Below are positions 23,801 through 32,022 of a DNA stretch of 40,798 bases, one piece after another (position 1 is the first letter of the stretch; the number at the start of each line of letters is the position of its first letter). The position numbers and the translations under genes were made by a program. The stretch spans positions 1 through 40,798 of the IMG/VR virus record IMGVR_UViG_3300035145_000747; one strand, 5' to 3'. The DNA is from a virus. Under the pieces are notes generated by a model. It made no database searches and was not told where the DNA came from. It saw only the letters and a program-made list of their open reading frames with translations.

Positions 23801-26800
23801 AATTCTAACATATCTGCCTGAGTATCTTCAGCTGTTATGATAGCATCTGGTGCAGTAGGCTCTCCTTCTTCAAAAATCTTATCTAACTCTCTTTGATAAG
23901 TATCTAGCGAAGTAGTTACTTCTTTATTATACTCCTCGTTAGTTATAAACTTAGCTTTGAGTTGATTATCTAAAGCTTGTATTTCATTTACTAAGGTTTG
24001 TTTGATTGGACTGTAAGCTACCTCATCTTCTTCTACCTCTATAGTACCTACTACTTTCTTAGTTGATTCAGCTACAGGTTCAGCTGTTGGTTGAACTGGT
24101 GCTAGTCCTTCTAGCTTAGTAGATAGCCTCTTAGCTCGGTTAGCTGCTTTCTTAGCTTCACGCTTAGCGTTCTTGATGTCTTCTTTATAACCTTGTATTA
24201 GAGAAGCATTATCATCTTTGATGTCTTGCTTCTCAGCTTTTAGTTCTTCGATTGCATCTCGCTTAGCTGCTGCAGTTTTCTTACTCGCTCGCACCTCTTT
24301 GATTCTCGCATCAATATCTGCTATCGCTTCTTTCAGGTTACCCTTCTCTATATCAATCTCCTCTTGAGTATTCTCTACTTCAATCTCGTAGGTTTCGATA
24401 TCTGATTCTATCTGAGCTATCTCGCTTTCTAACTCCTCCATCTCTGGAGTCTTAGTTGGCTTAGCTTTTTCTACGGGCTTATCCTCCGCAGTCATTACTT
24501 CTGGAGCTACCTCTGGAGCAACTTCAGGAGCTGCTTCCTCTGTTGTTTTGTATTGAGACCATTCCTGCTTAGTAAGTGTCCCGTCTTCATTAACCTTGTA
24601 AAGGTCAAAGTTGTCTATATTTCTACTGTCTGGTTTTAGTGTTCCAATCCCCTCGGATTGTTCAAAGCTCTCAACGTTTAAGAATTGTCTGCTAGGTATA
24701 AAGTTTTCATCTCCCTTTGCTGTTATAACAAACTTAACCCCTTCATTAACTTTTCCAGAATACAATCCACCTCTTTGGAAGTTAGGGGATTGTCTATTGA
24801 ATCCTTGCTTATCAGCTTTCTCAGTAAGAGTCTTAGGAACTCTCTCATCAAATGTAGCTATATCTTCATTCTTACCTACTAACTGACCTGAGTTAGCCCA
24901 ATTACGGATAGCCTCCTCACTTCTTGTCTGATGTGTAAAAGTATCTTCAGTTTCTATGATAGCTTCTGGAGCTACCTGAGCTTCTGTTTCTACAGTTACT
25001 TCTGGAGCTGCTGCTTCTAACTCAGCTCGCTTAGCTTCTATCTGAGCGGTAAGTGCTTCATCATTTTTTACTCGCACTTTCTCTAGCTCTTTTAAAGTAG
25101 TGGCTCTCTTTACTCTTTGAGTTGCTTGTTTTCTAGTAATTGCTTCACTGCCGTCAAAGTATGTTTTATCTTCTGATACTGCAGCTAGGGTTATGTCATC
25201 TTCTGGCAACCCCGTAGTATTATTGTCAGTAAGCACATTAAATGTAGTGCCCACTCCACCAAATACACCACCCATAATTCCACCCATCAAGGCTTCTTCC
25301 ATCACAGGTTTCCAATCGAAGTCTAAGCGAGTTCCAGTTGCTCGCTCTACAGTTTCTATTTTAGAGAACTGCATATTAGCACCCTGTAATCCTTCAGTAA
25401 CTCCTTCCCAGAATCCAGACTTAGCAATACCTAAACCAATTTCAGCTGCTTTAGTTTTACCTATCTTCTTGATTCCCTCTTTGATTCCTTGTTTCAGAAT
25501 TTGCTTACCAAGGCTTTTGACTGGAGTTAAAATAACAGAGGTAATACCTGCAAGACCAATAACATCTAACCCTCCTGATATTACACCAGAAGATTGTGAG
25601 AGTGCTGCACCGTCATCACCTCGCTCCACAATATCTAGAACATCTTGAGTTGTGTAATCGTCTCCTTTTTCTTGTCTAGCTATCTCAATGATTTGTTCTA
25701 TGTAAGTATTTCCAGCTTCAAGGATTGTTGTTCCGATAACTGGTGCTACTACAGCAACCGCCATATTAGGAACTTGCTCGGCAATATTTCTCATAATATT
25801 ACCAAAACTCATATCCTCTGTAAGACCTTTAGTCTGACTGATTCTATTTACAAACTCATTAAGTTCTAGTGCTGATTCTAGCTTTGGAGATATTTCTTTA
25901 AGTTTAACATCAGACATATCTCTAACAACACTCGCTGCTTCTGATGCAGTCATTAATGTTCCAAAGTTAGATTCTTGAGGTATGTCAATCCCCTCCTTCT
26001 GAGTAACTTTCATATAGTTACCTTTCTCAGAAAGATATACAGGTTGATTAGCATCCATATCTTCTAACTCTTTTAGTGAGTTAGAAAGCTTATTGTAACG
26101 TTGAGAATCATCTGCTAAGTCGTAAGCTTGAAATGCTTGAGGTATCTTATATACTATAGCATCTCCAAATGCAGATATTATACCTTCTCCTTTTGCTGTT
26201 GAAGATAGTATCCCCATAAATGGATGAATGGTAGATGACATCGATTTTAAGGAGGCTTCTTTTTGAACATCCGCTATATCTCTGCCTTCATCTCTCAGTC
26301 TAGCTTGATACTCACTAGTGATTACATCCTTGAGTTCAGCATCATACTTATCTAGTAAGGCTTTGTATTCTTCGTTTTCGTTGAATGCGTTTTTACGCAT
26401 CTCCTTAAACTGTTGCTCAATTTCTTTATTAGCTTGAGCAATAGCTTCGGGATTGTTTCTATCAAACGAAGGATTGTATAGGTAAGAATCTACTAGTCTA
26501 TTGTATCTTCTTTTTAAACTAGCATTTATATTGTCTGCAATAGCAGAGAACGTTGGGTCTTTCTTTATTACTTCAGAGTACTTGTCAATCGTTTTCTTTC
26601 TGTAGTCTTTGAAAGCATCTGCAGAGGACTTCTCATAGAAGCCCATAAGGTCGTCACCAACCGAAGTATCTTCCTGCGATAACGATTCCCCATCTTCTTT
26701 TTTTTTAAAAGAATCCTCTATCTTAAGGGAGAATGAATCGAAATCACCAAGCTCGAAATCATTAGACGCAAACTCGTATAGAGCCTTTCTCTTTTCAGGG

Positions 26801-26886
26801 TCTTCTAGTTTAGTTTTAAATTCGTCAAATGAACCTAAGTCGTATTTAGCACTTAGGGCTCCGTATAGTGATTCTAGTCTATCCAT
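17851..26886 (-). CDS. Giant internal virion protein with zinc-protease motif, 3011 aa
   Basis: One uninterrupted 3011-residue frame. The N-terminus has two copies of an LGxFDxF-type element (about residues 16-56). A hydrophobic stretch (about 355-560) contains likely membrane-inserting segments. An acidic Pro/Ala-rich linker (VAPEVAPEV) is followed by a long coiled coil (about 815-930). A metallopeptidase motif HEFVH lies at 1111-1115 with downstream EEAVVDA (1161-1167), a gluzincin-like set. The C-terminal 600 residues are helical with a few hydrophobic patches. Position after two smaller internal proteins and before the endolysin matches the T7 gp16-like ejectosome protein and other 'large polyvalent' phage proteins. 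The RNA-polymerase motif DxDGD is not seen. Confidence 0.8.
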   Translation of the reverse strand: MDRLESLYGALSAKYDLGSFDEFKTKLEDPEKRKALYEFASNDFELGDFDSFSLKIEDSFKKKEDGESLSQEDTSVGDDLMGFYEKSSADAFKDYRKKTIDKYSEVIKKDPTFSAIADNINASLKRRYNRLVDSYLYNPSFDRNNPEAIAQANKEIEQQFKEMRKNAFNENEEYKALLDKYDAELKDVITSEYQARLRDEGRDIADVQKEASLKSMSSTIHPFMGILSSTAKGEGIISAFGDAIVYKIPQAFQAYDLADDSQRYNKLSNSLKELEDMDANQPVYLSEKGNYMKVTQKEGIDIPQESNFGTLMTASEAASVVRDMSDVKLKEISPKLESALELNEFVNRISQTKGLTEDMSFGNIMRNIAEQVPNMAVAVVAPVIGTTILEAGNTYIEQIIEIARQEKGDDYTTQDVLDIVERGDDGAALSQSSGVISGGLDVIGLAGITSVILTPVKSLGKQILKQGIKEGIKKIGKTKAAEIGLGIAKSGFWEGVTEGLQGANMQFSKIETVERATGTRLDFDWKPVMEEALMGGIMGGVFGGVGTTFNVLTDNNTTGLPEDDITLAAVSEDKTYFDGSEAITRKQATQRVKRATTLKELEKVRVKNDEALTAQIEAKRAELEAAAPEVTVETEAQVAPEAIIETEDTFTHQTRSEEAIRNWANSGQLVGKNEDIATFDERVPKTLTEKADKQGFNRQSPNFQRGGLYSGKVNEGVKFVITAKGDENFIPSRQFLNVESFEQSEGIGTLKPDSRNIDNFDLYKVNEDGTLTKQEWSQYKTTEEAAPEVAPEVAPEVMTAEDKPVEKAKPTKTPEMEELESEIAQIESDIETYEIEVENTQEEIDIEKGNLKEAIADIDARIKEVRASKKTAAAKRDAIEELKAEKQDIKDDNASLIQGYKEDIKNAKREAKKAANRAKRLSTKLEGLAPVQPTAEPVAESTKKVVGTIEVEEDEVAYSPIKQTLVNEIQALDNQLKAKFITNEEYNKEVTTSLDTYQRELDKIFEEGEPTAPDAIITAEDTQADMLEFEKQSPKLKFARKLLRATRNFRGTTDFIDSPMRVVFYKTAAQLKELETLVEGRTEEVPGGYYDIDSNTIILSEETAPERVLVHEFVHPIAKRILINNTELANKLEQEALQIPGIKKFVSQYLGEEDVKNVMQEEAVVDAIARAALKSLKEKRTIPQRIKDFFMRILDALGLDKGIVIGDNKSNLEDFIKNISEAFATGRQIRDVGVVARIDIKGVPINKIKVRNRTEIIDNVPIIELSSIAGNTMEPIVYDNLRTGDVEYTNPITRNKTVKKDLMGGVLHPFLRPVNEAGIVAAFAGLGKAVGVLKKINSNNIQKLGLFLSSKESSLYANREIRDMIFGEEGIVEDILKSFDVNQFMSDLSDALLYTGKNPIYAKFQSDVKAMTSLQELTDYVSGMDFATYRQFFLLVFPDVTGTPRKSVMQNTYGMPTRGQLVSLASEDITTEAKEGDLVTVVTPGKVLFVNEAEFGKVSRQTISQLEEIGVEVRKMPKAAEHKAYPFAISGKADGVVEAFVNARDILPSIPLDATNVYYYAERRGADVVEEVTLEGVEARPFVEDDVTQSRVTAAPIRVFPEFFAEKYKGNNPTVKDIIDIKNGKIFKTYRKKFIDAAKMFNLTVSNLTTNIGIWEGALEYSNNLDVKGNAGDIRAFAAYMGLVAEPQEATIVSRVKEGGESTSIDIVFKNEKDAVKAVTDLRAEGVIGLSYDTDRRIITIFAQDGDVQRVKSFYETYKSKIQSTEFYEADVDFISEGDYETILREYRSKEQNQGAGRKDLRDAITEVLGQSPIRPFGQSLAQIKHTKATRQNIIRPAESIQQEFKKRLTPRRVGSMYYGKLGILTTVDINELGGLINPNTGATIGLDLVKEYNKVVPELVRQVMPLPKQLEPALQLAEKIREALDFTTHDKVVEYARILLASIDEDPAGYTSDQEAIDAIRDAFIEFDVQEFTETDLEFVKENISEIRGYASEVYLSGLKNTKFSDRMTGTKYEGREALVKNDIVRSATEILLQQRDELAAAGYKKISVEQLDLTDTHMEAIAEKLDGGEDFVKILKSNRKSITNMARNDLRNKNVVSGLVESSKRYFQRGIPRKYIQGDIYASEKVLDKILAIIKPKFSETEIKVLEDYMEYSEVRRLFQTIQSLQHGYLPPMAYGIIRKFEAAVNAVELADKVGNMSIMVDANGRLIKERVAVREARELTTPSEELTKSEMDALQKRTTTGAMPFFKRQVDKVIPILYNQISKSFSVIESQREIDIAKYNEKFAKVKPIARFEGTQYTNSDVNMLGHMYLIEKQYLSNPGSNKVPKLYESLIASIKNKNNVENNRYLELFEDFKLENNTLDIQKVERFLKFMGAMTGATKESGMGIIDFVSKRMRDSRDRVRHLQEFQNKTQVEVFDNYIYVATKENANTGEVKADMIESLLNTDSANTLGFAKTSISRQSYRNTDGTLRKLQGGREPVFDLMFAANYATNEVLSAYHLGEEFRNIQAQLNILAKLGDAETQVLAVALKNDIRQRIINSFEYKMDRPTNMAERFIQKMLAGTYTTYLASARRFIELFSNAALVSIASPTVARAMVLNSKENIGNATMNETRTIMDKIGSAHRERFNKTGKAFYSAEGIGAERITGAKQTPSIWDKVRKKDGEFREAYVAFKNAMNRLGEIQTGIKNFGDKIVRMSDTKIGAVAWNAIFKERFQEITGIEYSSAMLTDADLFIQNRLAMKEAGNYADVFLKESFAGGAFDMNQKALRNKGTMKYLQNMFRTFRTFYYESNRNAVRSLLDGRFGIEGGTMTKEEAARRLAGASAASIIYAVGTSHLMSLLWQQLFLGVGLADEEEEREWTTAAKQAVAEFVLLSSIGRAPAIGYGLVSGAVRGTIRYMDQEDLTVLEGLNKFAQRLSGSNFLLRQTVPIIGEPVMLAKKSVETALDAAQGELEKEDAQELFLEILKTAVIYQGIPFSGDIMSGLYTLQRMNEEEKKPKKRKKPKFKSVID

Positions 26887-26888
26887 AA

Positions 26889-28367
26889 TTAGAAACCAGG
26901 TATAGTTTGTTTTTGACCTTCAGTCGAGAATGTTAGTGGTACATCAAATACCGTTGAGCTAAATGCGGTTAGGTCATCTGAGCTCTCAACAAAAATACGT
27001 TTAGTATCCTTGCCTCGCTTATCCTTAACAAGGATTCCAAAGTCCTTAGTTACATATTGTTGTAGTGGCTGTATAGCTGAGTAAGCATCGTCAATACTAG
27101 CGAAGTCATCTTCGTAATTTGATTTCTTACCTAGTATATCTCTAGCTCCTTCAATAAGCGTTTCAAGTCCTGTAGTTACTTGAGCGGTTTCACCAGACTC
27201 TTCGTATTGAGTAATTAGTTTATTAACTTCTTTGTTATCCATCTCTCTTAATACCTCAAGAATATTCTCTGAGCCTTGCTCGTACTCTTGTTTGATATCA
27301 GGAAGATTAACAAACTCTACGTTCTTCAGAGCTTCTTTACCAGCACTTCTACTGATGCGAGCGTAGTCTTGTGCACTTGGGTACTCTCCCTTGTTTATAA
27401 CGCTTCCTACGCCCTGGAATGCTTGCACGGTGTCTTGATATCTGTTAGCTTCTAATAGTCTCTTAGTATCTGCTTCAGTAGGTTTAGGAAGTTCCATCTT
27501 CTGCTCTACCATTCTAAGCTTGCTTAAAGGACTTAGCATATTTTCTATTTCCTTTCTTACTTCTGGTAAAGTAGTTCTTCCTGCAATCCCCTCCCTTGAG
27601 GCATATACTTGCTGAGCTAATCTGTCAAGTGCTTCATCGTTAGCAGTGAATCCTGTAACCTTTCCAGATTTATCAAACTGTGGAGTGTAGTAATCCACGT
27701 TGTACTGGATAACTTCTGATTTACCATCAGCTGTAGTATAACCTACATCAGTTGTTCTACCTCCTGCTAATTGACCTGCAGTAGCTGTAACGGCACTTCT
27801 AACATCTACGTTATTCTCTACGATTCTATTAAAAAGAATAGAAGGGTTGTCAGCATTGATGCTGTCACCCTTGAAAAGAATCTCTGGATTTTTAAATGCG
27901 TTAGTTAACTGGTCAATAGCTTGAGTCTTATTAATTACTGTTGGGTCAGTAGCTATAATTTTAAGACCTTGGTCGTAAGCACCTCTAAGTTGCTCGCTTC
28001 GTAGAGCAGCATTCTTAATGTTTCTTGCCTGGTTCTTAATCTCTCTTAAAGTCTCTGGGTCAAAATCGAATCCATCAAACTTTACTTTACCCTTCTTTGT
28101 AGTGCGGTATTTGTAAATGCTTTCTTTAGCCTTGTTGTATAACTCGTCTACTTTTCCAGCAATAACTCCTTGATGAGCTAAGTCACCTTCTTCTTTAAGT
28201 GACTCAATATTTTCTAATACGGTGTTAGCAAACTTCTGTTCTTGAAGTCTCTTATCCATATAGGTCTCAACTCCAGCTACAACAAATTGCTGTGCTCTCT
28301 GTAAGTCTTGTTCTATACTTCTACCTACTTGACCGTAGTCTATTTGTGATTGATATCTAACAGCCAT
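26889..28367 (-). CDS. Internal virion protein, T7 gp15-like position, 492 aa
   Basis: A long, mainly helical soluble protein, with charged N-terminal coiled-coil-like segments (about 20-90) and no membrane segments or catalytic motif. The gene lies 1-2 nt from both neighbours, between a Gln/Ala-rich protein and the giant protein. In T7-like phages the internal virion proteins follow the same order (gp14, gp15, gp16). The match is by architecture and order only. Confidence 0.6.
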   Translation of the reverse strand: MAVRYQSQIDYGQVGRSIEQDLQRAQQFVVAGVETYMDKRLQEQKFANTVLENIESLKEEGDLAHQGVIAGKVDELYNKAKESIYKYRTTKKGKVKFDGFDFDPETLREIKNQARNIKNAALRSEQLRGAYDQGLKIIATDPTVINKTQAIDQLTNAFKNPEILFKGDSINADNPSILFNRIVENNVDVRSAVTATAGQLAGGRTTDVGYTTADGKSEVIQYNVDYYTPQFDKSGKVTGFTANDEALDRLAQQVYASREGIAGRTTLPEVRKEIENMLSPLSKLRMVEQKMELPKPTEADTKRLLEANRYQDTVQAFQGVGSVINKGEYPSAQDYARISRSAGKEALKNVEFVNLPDIKQEYEQGSENILEVLREMDNKEVNKLITQYEESGETAQVTTGLETLIEGARDILGKKSNYEDDFASIDDAYSAIQPLQQYVTKDFGILVKDKRGKDTKRIFVESSDDLTAFSSTVFDVPLTFSTEGQKQTIPGF

Positions 28368-28368
28368 C

Positions 28369-29427
28369 TTATCCTCCGAATAAATCTTTTGTGGTTAACT
28401 GGTTTTGACCGAATTGTCCTGCTGCCATCAATCCCCCGCCTATAGCACCTAGACCTGCACCTAGAATACTTGTAGATTGTCTAGCTAGTTGTGCTTGATT
28501 CTGTTGAGATTGGAAATCTAATCCTAGTTGCTGTGCTCCTAATTGGAACTGAGCTAACTGACCAGCTTCTGTAAGACCTAAGTCTGCGAGTCGTAATGCT
28601 CTGTCTCGCTCGCTTTCGTATGAAGCCATTTGGGCTGCTCTCTGAGCTTGAACCTCAGCTTCTGTAAATTGTCCTTCAGCACCAGCCTGAGCACCTAATG
28701 CGGACAATACTTGTTGTCCTCCTAATTGTCCTGCTTGTAATACAGCTTGACCACCTGCTTGTAGTGCACTAAGCTCTCTAGCTCCTGCAGCTTGTTCAGC
28801 CATCATTAATCCTCTCTGTGCTTGCATAGCTCTCTGCTCTCTAACTCCTCCGAACTGTTGAGATAGTTGTCTCTGAGCTGCCATCTCTTGTCCTTGTGCT
28901 TGACTGATTGCAGATAGTAATGCTGAGCTACCACCACCAACCCTACGTTGTTGAGCAATAGCTTCTGCTGTTGCTTGACGAGCAGCATCACGTGCGAGTT
29001 CTTCACCCGCAACTCTACCATCCGCTGCTAATGCAGCTCTGGTTTCTGCTCTGCCCATTTCTCTAGCTGATATATCTTGTGCTGTTCCTGTAAGTCCTGC
29101 ACCGTATTCCTGGGCTGCTGCGAGTAGGGCTGATTGTTGTTCTCTCGCTTCTCCAGCTAATCCACCATACATTCCTCGAGCTGCACCAAACTCTAATTGA
29201 GCTAAGTCTCCTTCTCCAAGTACACGTAAACCTTCTAGGTCTGAACGTACTCCTGATATGCCTTGCTGAAATTGTTCTTGTATTCTTCGTTGCTCAGCCA
29301 TAGCTGAAGCACGTTGAGAAGCTAATGCTCTCTGTTGCTGTTTCAAAGCTTTACGCTTCTTACCTGCTGAGAACATACTTCCTATCGCACCAACTGCTCC
29401 GCCAAGTAAAGCTAAGGGTATTGCCAT
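28369..29427 (-). CDS. Internal virion protein, T7 gp14-like, Gln/Ala-rich, 352 aa
   Basis: The N-terminus MAIPLALLGGAVGAIGSMFS is hydrophobic and glycine-rich. The middle (about 25-300) is Gln/Ala/Arg/Glu helical and repetitive. The C-terminus ends with another Gly/Ala-rich hydrophobic segment (ILGAGLGAIGGGLMAAG). Hydrophobic ends on a helical rod are typical of ejected core proteins that form a pore in the outer membrane. First of three internal protein genes in leftward order. Confidence 0.65.
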   Translation of the reverse strand: MAIPLALLGGAVGAIGSMFSAGKKRKALKQQQRALASQRASAMAEQRRIQEQFQQGISGVRSDLEGLRVLGEGDLAQLEFGAARGMYGGLAGEAREQQSALLAAAQEYGAGLTGTAQDISAREMGRAETRAALAADGRVAGEELARDAARQATAEAIAQQRRVGGGSSALLSAISQAQGQEMAAQRQLSQQFGGVREQRAMQAQRGLMMAEQAAGARELSALQAGGQAVLQAGQLGGQQVLSALGAQAGAEGQFTEAEVQAQRAAQMASYESERDRALRLADLGLTEAGQLAQFQLGAQQLGLDFQSQQNQAQLARQSTSILGAGLGAIGGGLMAAGQFGQNQLTTKDLFGG

Positions 29428-29483
29428 AGTTTTATGATATTACAAGATATTAGTATAAGTTACTAAATATCTATGGTTCCTTA

Positions 29484-29491
29484 CAAATTTA
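29484..29491 (-). promoter_or_regulatory. Weak candidate -7 element before internal protein genes
   Basis: TAAATTTG on the minus strand matches TAnnTTTG and lies about 57 nt before the ATG at 29427, in the only sizeable gap (77 nt) of this part of the operon. No TTG is seen at the -33 distance, so the call is weak. Confidence 0.3.
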
Positions 29492-29504
29492 TACGATTTA
29501 TTTG

Positions 29505-32021
29505 TTAAGAGAGGTGTCCAGAGGATAGGTCAGTTTCAATGATGACGTTGTTCAGTCTAGTTTGTATGTCATTGTTTCTTAGTGTTAGCTTGACATCTGT
29601 TATAGAACCTGTAACGTGGTCTCCTGAAACCAATCCCCCAGTAGAACCTGAGTCTCTTAAAATATGCGAGTAAAGAACTCGCTCCTCTGCAAAGTAGTTT
29701 GCTTCTACCAGCTCAGTGCTTTGTCCGTTCTCGTTATCGATATCCACTCTAATAAGCTCCGACTTAACATCGTTAGCGTTATTATAGTCATAGATATCCA
29801 TGTTCGTATATATCTTGATGTTCTTCAGAACTTCTGGCAGTTGTGTGTTCATCACGTAAGTAATGTCTGCGTCTTTCTCTGTTCCAAAGAACTCTGTGTA
29901 ATCTGATTGTAATGACTCGTAGTATTCTACATTGCTACCCGAAGTCTTAAATAGTAGCATATTCTCTTCTCTGGTTTCTGCTGCTTGAGATGTGATATCG
30001 TAGAATGATATCCATCTGTTACGTCCTTCATGGAAACCTACAGACTTAGTATCTGAGTCAAACTGTATATGGTAAGTGTCGTAGTATGGGTCGTAGAATC
30101 CTAGACAATCCCCTGACTTATCTAAGAAGTATGACTTCATAAAGTAGTCTGATATAGGAGTTAGTCCGTCTGCTCCGTATCGCATTACCTTCTTCTTGTT
30201 GTTATCCCAGAAGTATATGTTACCTGCGTACTGGACTATAGAGCGTCTATGGCTTGAGCCAAATCCGCCTTTTAGATTTCTTACTGTACCAATGACGCTT
30301 TGAATACTAGAAACAAATCCGTCTCCTGTTGTTCCAGAAAGAACTGCTTCACCAATATAAAGCGAGGCTGTTTCTCGCTCGCATATTGCAAGCATTATAT
30401 CCCCGTCCGACTCGACTTTACTTGCTCTCTTAAGCGATGTGATTGCTCCGTTCTCATACGGCACTTCAGCTTCTTGAACAAACGAGAATGACGAAATGGG
30501 GTTAATGTTTGTCCCCTGGATATATTTACCTCCATATTTTATTTTAGATTCGTTTCGGTTTCTTGATTGATTGTCATATTCAACTAATACTTTACCGAGA
30601 TTTCTGTCCCAATTAGAATTTCTAGTTGTTCCGTTTACTTTACGAATCAATACTTTTACATTATGCTCAAGGTTTTGAGCTAATATATGGTCGTCAGAGT
30701 GAGTGCTATTGATACTGTAAGTTCTCATAGCGACATTAATAAACGTCATATCTCCCTCTATAGGATTACTGTTTATGTCAAAAACCACTGGTTGATTTAA
30801 GGAAGGGAAATCTGTATCTATACTTCTAAGCTCACCAGTTTCATAGAAAATTTGAGTGTCTTCAAGCGAGCGAGGAGAATAAATTTCAAAGAACATTCTC
30901 CAAACCTCTACATCATCTCCTGCATTTAATGAGTTTCTGGTGTCATAAGTAACTCCGTAAGCACTAGTTTCAAAGCTTTCTCCAGCGGTCCATTCTACAT
31001 ATATAAAATTGTCTGATTGTCCGACAACCTTCATGTTTCTAATAACCTTACTAGAGCTAGTAGATGATAGATTTAAATTTATTCTATCTCCTGCCTGATA
31101 GGTATACGTGAATCCAGATTGAATCATACCAGATATATCAAGGACTAAATACAGTATATCTCCTCGATACGTATCTCTAATATATCTCATGTCTTCTTCA
31201 GTACCGTTCTTAATTTTCCAGAAGTAATGAGAAGCATATCCTTCGTATGAGAAATCTTTAGTAAGATTCTTAGTCATTACTACTTGATAGTACTTAGCCC
31301 AGCTAGGAGTATCACCCATTCTTTTTAAGGTGACTTTTGGATTTATAGGATAATCAAAATTACCTGTCTCAAAATCCTTATAAACTTCAACACCTCTAGT
31401 TCTTAGGTATTCATCATAAAAAGCAATTCCTATCTTATACTGAGATGCATTTGTAAAAGCTTTAATTCCATACCCACTAACTCTTGCGTAAGAAAGGTCT
31501 GAATAGTTTAGATAAGATTGTGGATTATCAGTTTGAATAGACCCTGTAAGCTGAGTGTCAGAGTCGTCAATCTGGATAAACATATTATGAGGGTCGTTAT
31601 CAAAGTCGTCTTTATTGTTAGCTAAAAAGACTCTGTTGTTAGCAACCTCTATTGTTTTAGTTTCTAGTGGAATAGTATCAAACAACTTCGTTGACTCTTC
31701 TGATGGTAACGCTTCAAACAATTCTCCTGAAAAAGTAAAGAACGTTTGTTTACTAACGTCTAGCGTAGCACATCTTCTAAACACACCTTCATTACCTACT
31801 CTAGCATATATGTCTAGATACTTAGCATAGGTTGGGTGTGAAGAACCTACTGTAATTCTATATTTAGCTGGACTATTAAGGTGAGCGTTATTAACGATAT
31901 ACTCTTTAGCCTCTATAACTTTAGATATAGGACCGATAGCAGATACTTCTCCAGAATCATAAACATATCTGCCTACGAACTGAATACCATTTTCCTTAAA
32001 TATCTCCTTATCTAATGCCAT
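29505..32021 (-). CDS. Tail nozzle/stabilisation-like protein, main part, 838 aa
   Basis: A large beta-rich protein. The start (FVGRYVYDSGEVSAIGPISK) and a later module (about 560-660, containing RSIVQYAGNIYFWDNNKKKVMRY and PISDYFMKSYF) are the pattern I associate with the nozzle or tail-stabilisation proteins of Bacteroidota podoviruses, including crAss-like ones, where they form a beta-propeller-like tail tube end. In those phages a preceding part belongs to the same chain. Here that part is in the next upstream gene. The 2-nt spacing to that gene (TAA-C-ATG) fits coupled translation. Confidence 0.6.
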   Translation of the reverse strand: MALDKEIFKENGIQFVGRYVYDSGEVSAIGPISKVIEAKEYIVNNAHLNSPAKYRITVGSSHPTYAKYLDIYARVGNEGVFRRCATLDVSKQTFFTFSGELFEALPSEESTKLFDTIPLETKTIEVANNRVFLANNKDDFDNDPHNMFIQIDDSDTQLTGSIQTDNPQSYLNYSDLSYARVSGYGIKAFTNASQYKIGIAFYDEYLRTRGVEVYKDFETGNFDYPINPKVTLKRMGDTPSWAKYYQVVMTKNLTKDFSYEGYASHYFWKIKNGTEEDMRYIRDTYRGDILYLVLDISGMIQSGFTYTYQAGDRINLNLSSTSSSKVIRNMKVVGQSDNFIYVEWTAGESFETSAYGVTYDTRNSLNAGDDVEVWRMFFEIYSPRSLEDTQIFYETGELRSIDTDFPSLNQPVVFDINSNPIEGDMTFINVAMRTYSINSTHSDDHILAQNLEHNVKVLIRKVNGTTRNSNWDRNLGKVLVEYDNQSRNRNESKIKYGGKYIQGTNINPISSFSFVQEAEVPYENGAITSLKRASKVESDGDIMLAICERETASLYIGEAVLSGTTGDGFVSSIQSVIGTVRNLKGGFGSSHRRSIVQYAGNIYFWDNNKKKVMRYGADGLTPISDYFMKSYFLDKSGDCLGFYDPYYDTYHIQFDSDTKSVGFHEGRNRWISFYDITSQAAETREENMLLFKTSGSNVEYYESLQSDYTEFFGTEKDADITYVMNTQLPEVLKNIKIYTNMDIYDYNNANDVKSELIRVDIDNENGQSTELVEANYFAEERVLYSHILRDSGSTGGLVSGDHVTGSITDVKLTLRNNDIQTRLNNVIIETDLSSGHLS

Positions 32022-32022
32022 G

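Noticed and set aside
25193-25648. Antisense reading frame of 151 aa inside the giant gene (also 936-1148, 4756-5037, 19649-20068, 33203-33529)
   Set aside because: These lie wholly inside well-supported genes on the other strand, have low-complexity or hydrophobic shadow-like composition and no leader of their own.
17851-26886. Virion RNA polymerase (as in crAss-like or N4-like phages) in the giant protein
   Set aside because: I looked for the DxDGD catalytic motif or T7-like polymerase motifs in the 3011-residue sequence and saw none. A zincin motif, coiled coil and hydrophobic segments fit an ejectosome-type protein better.
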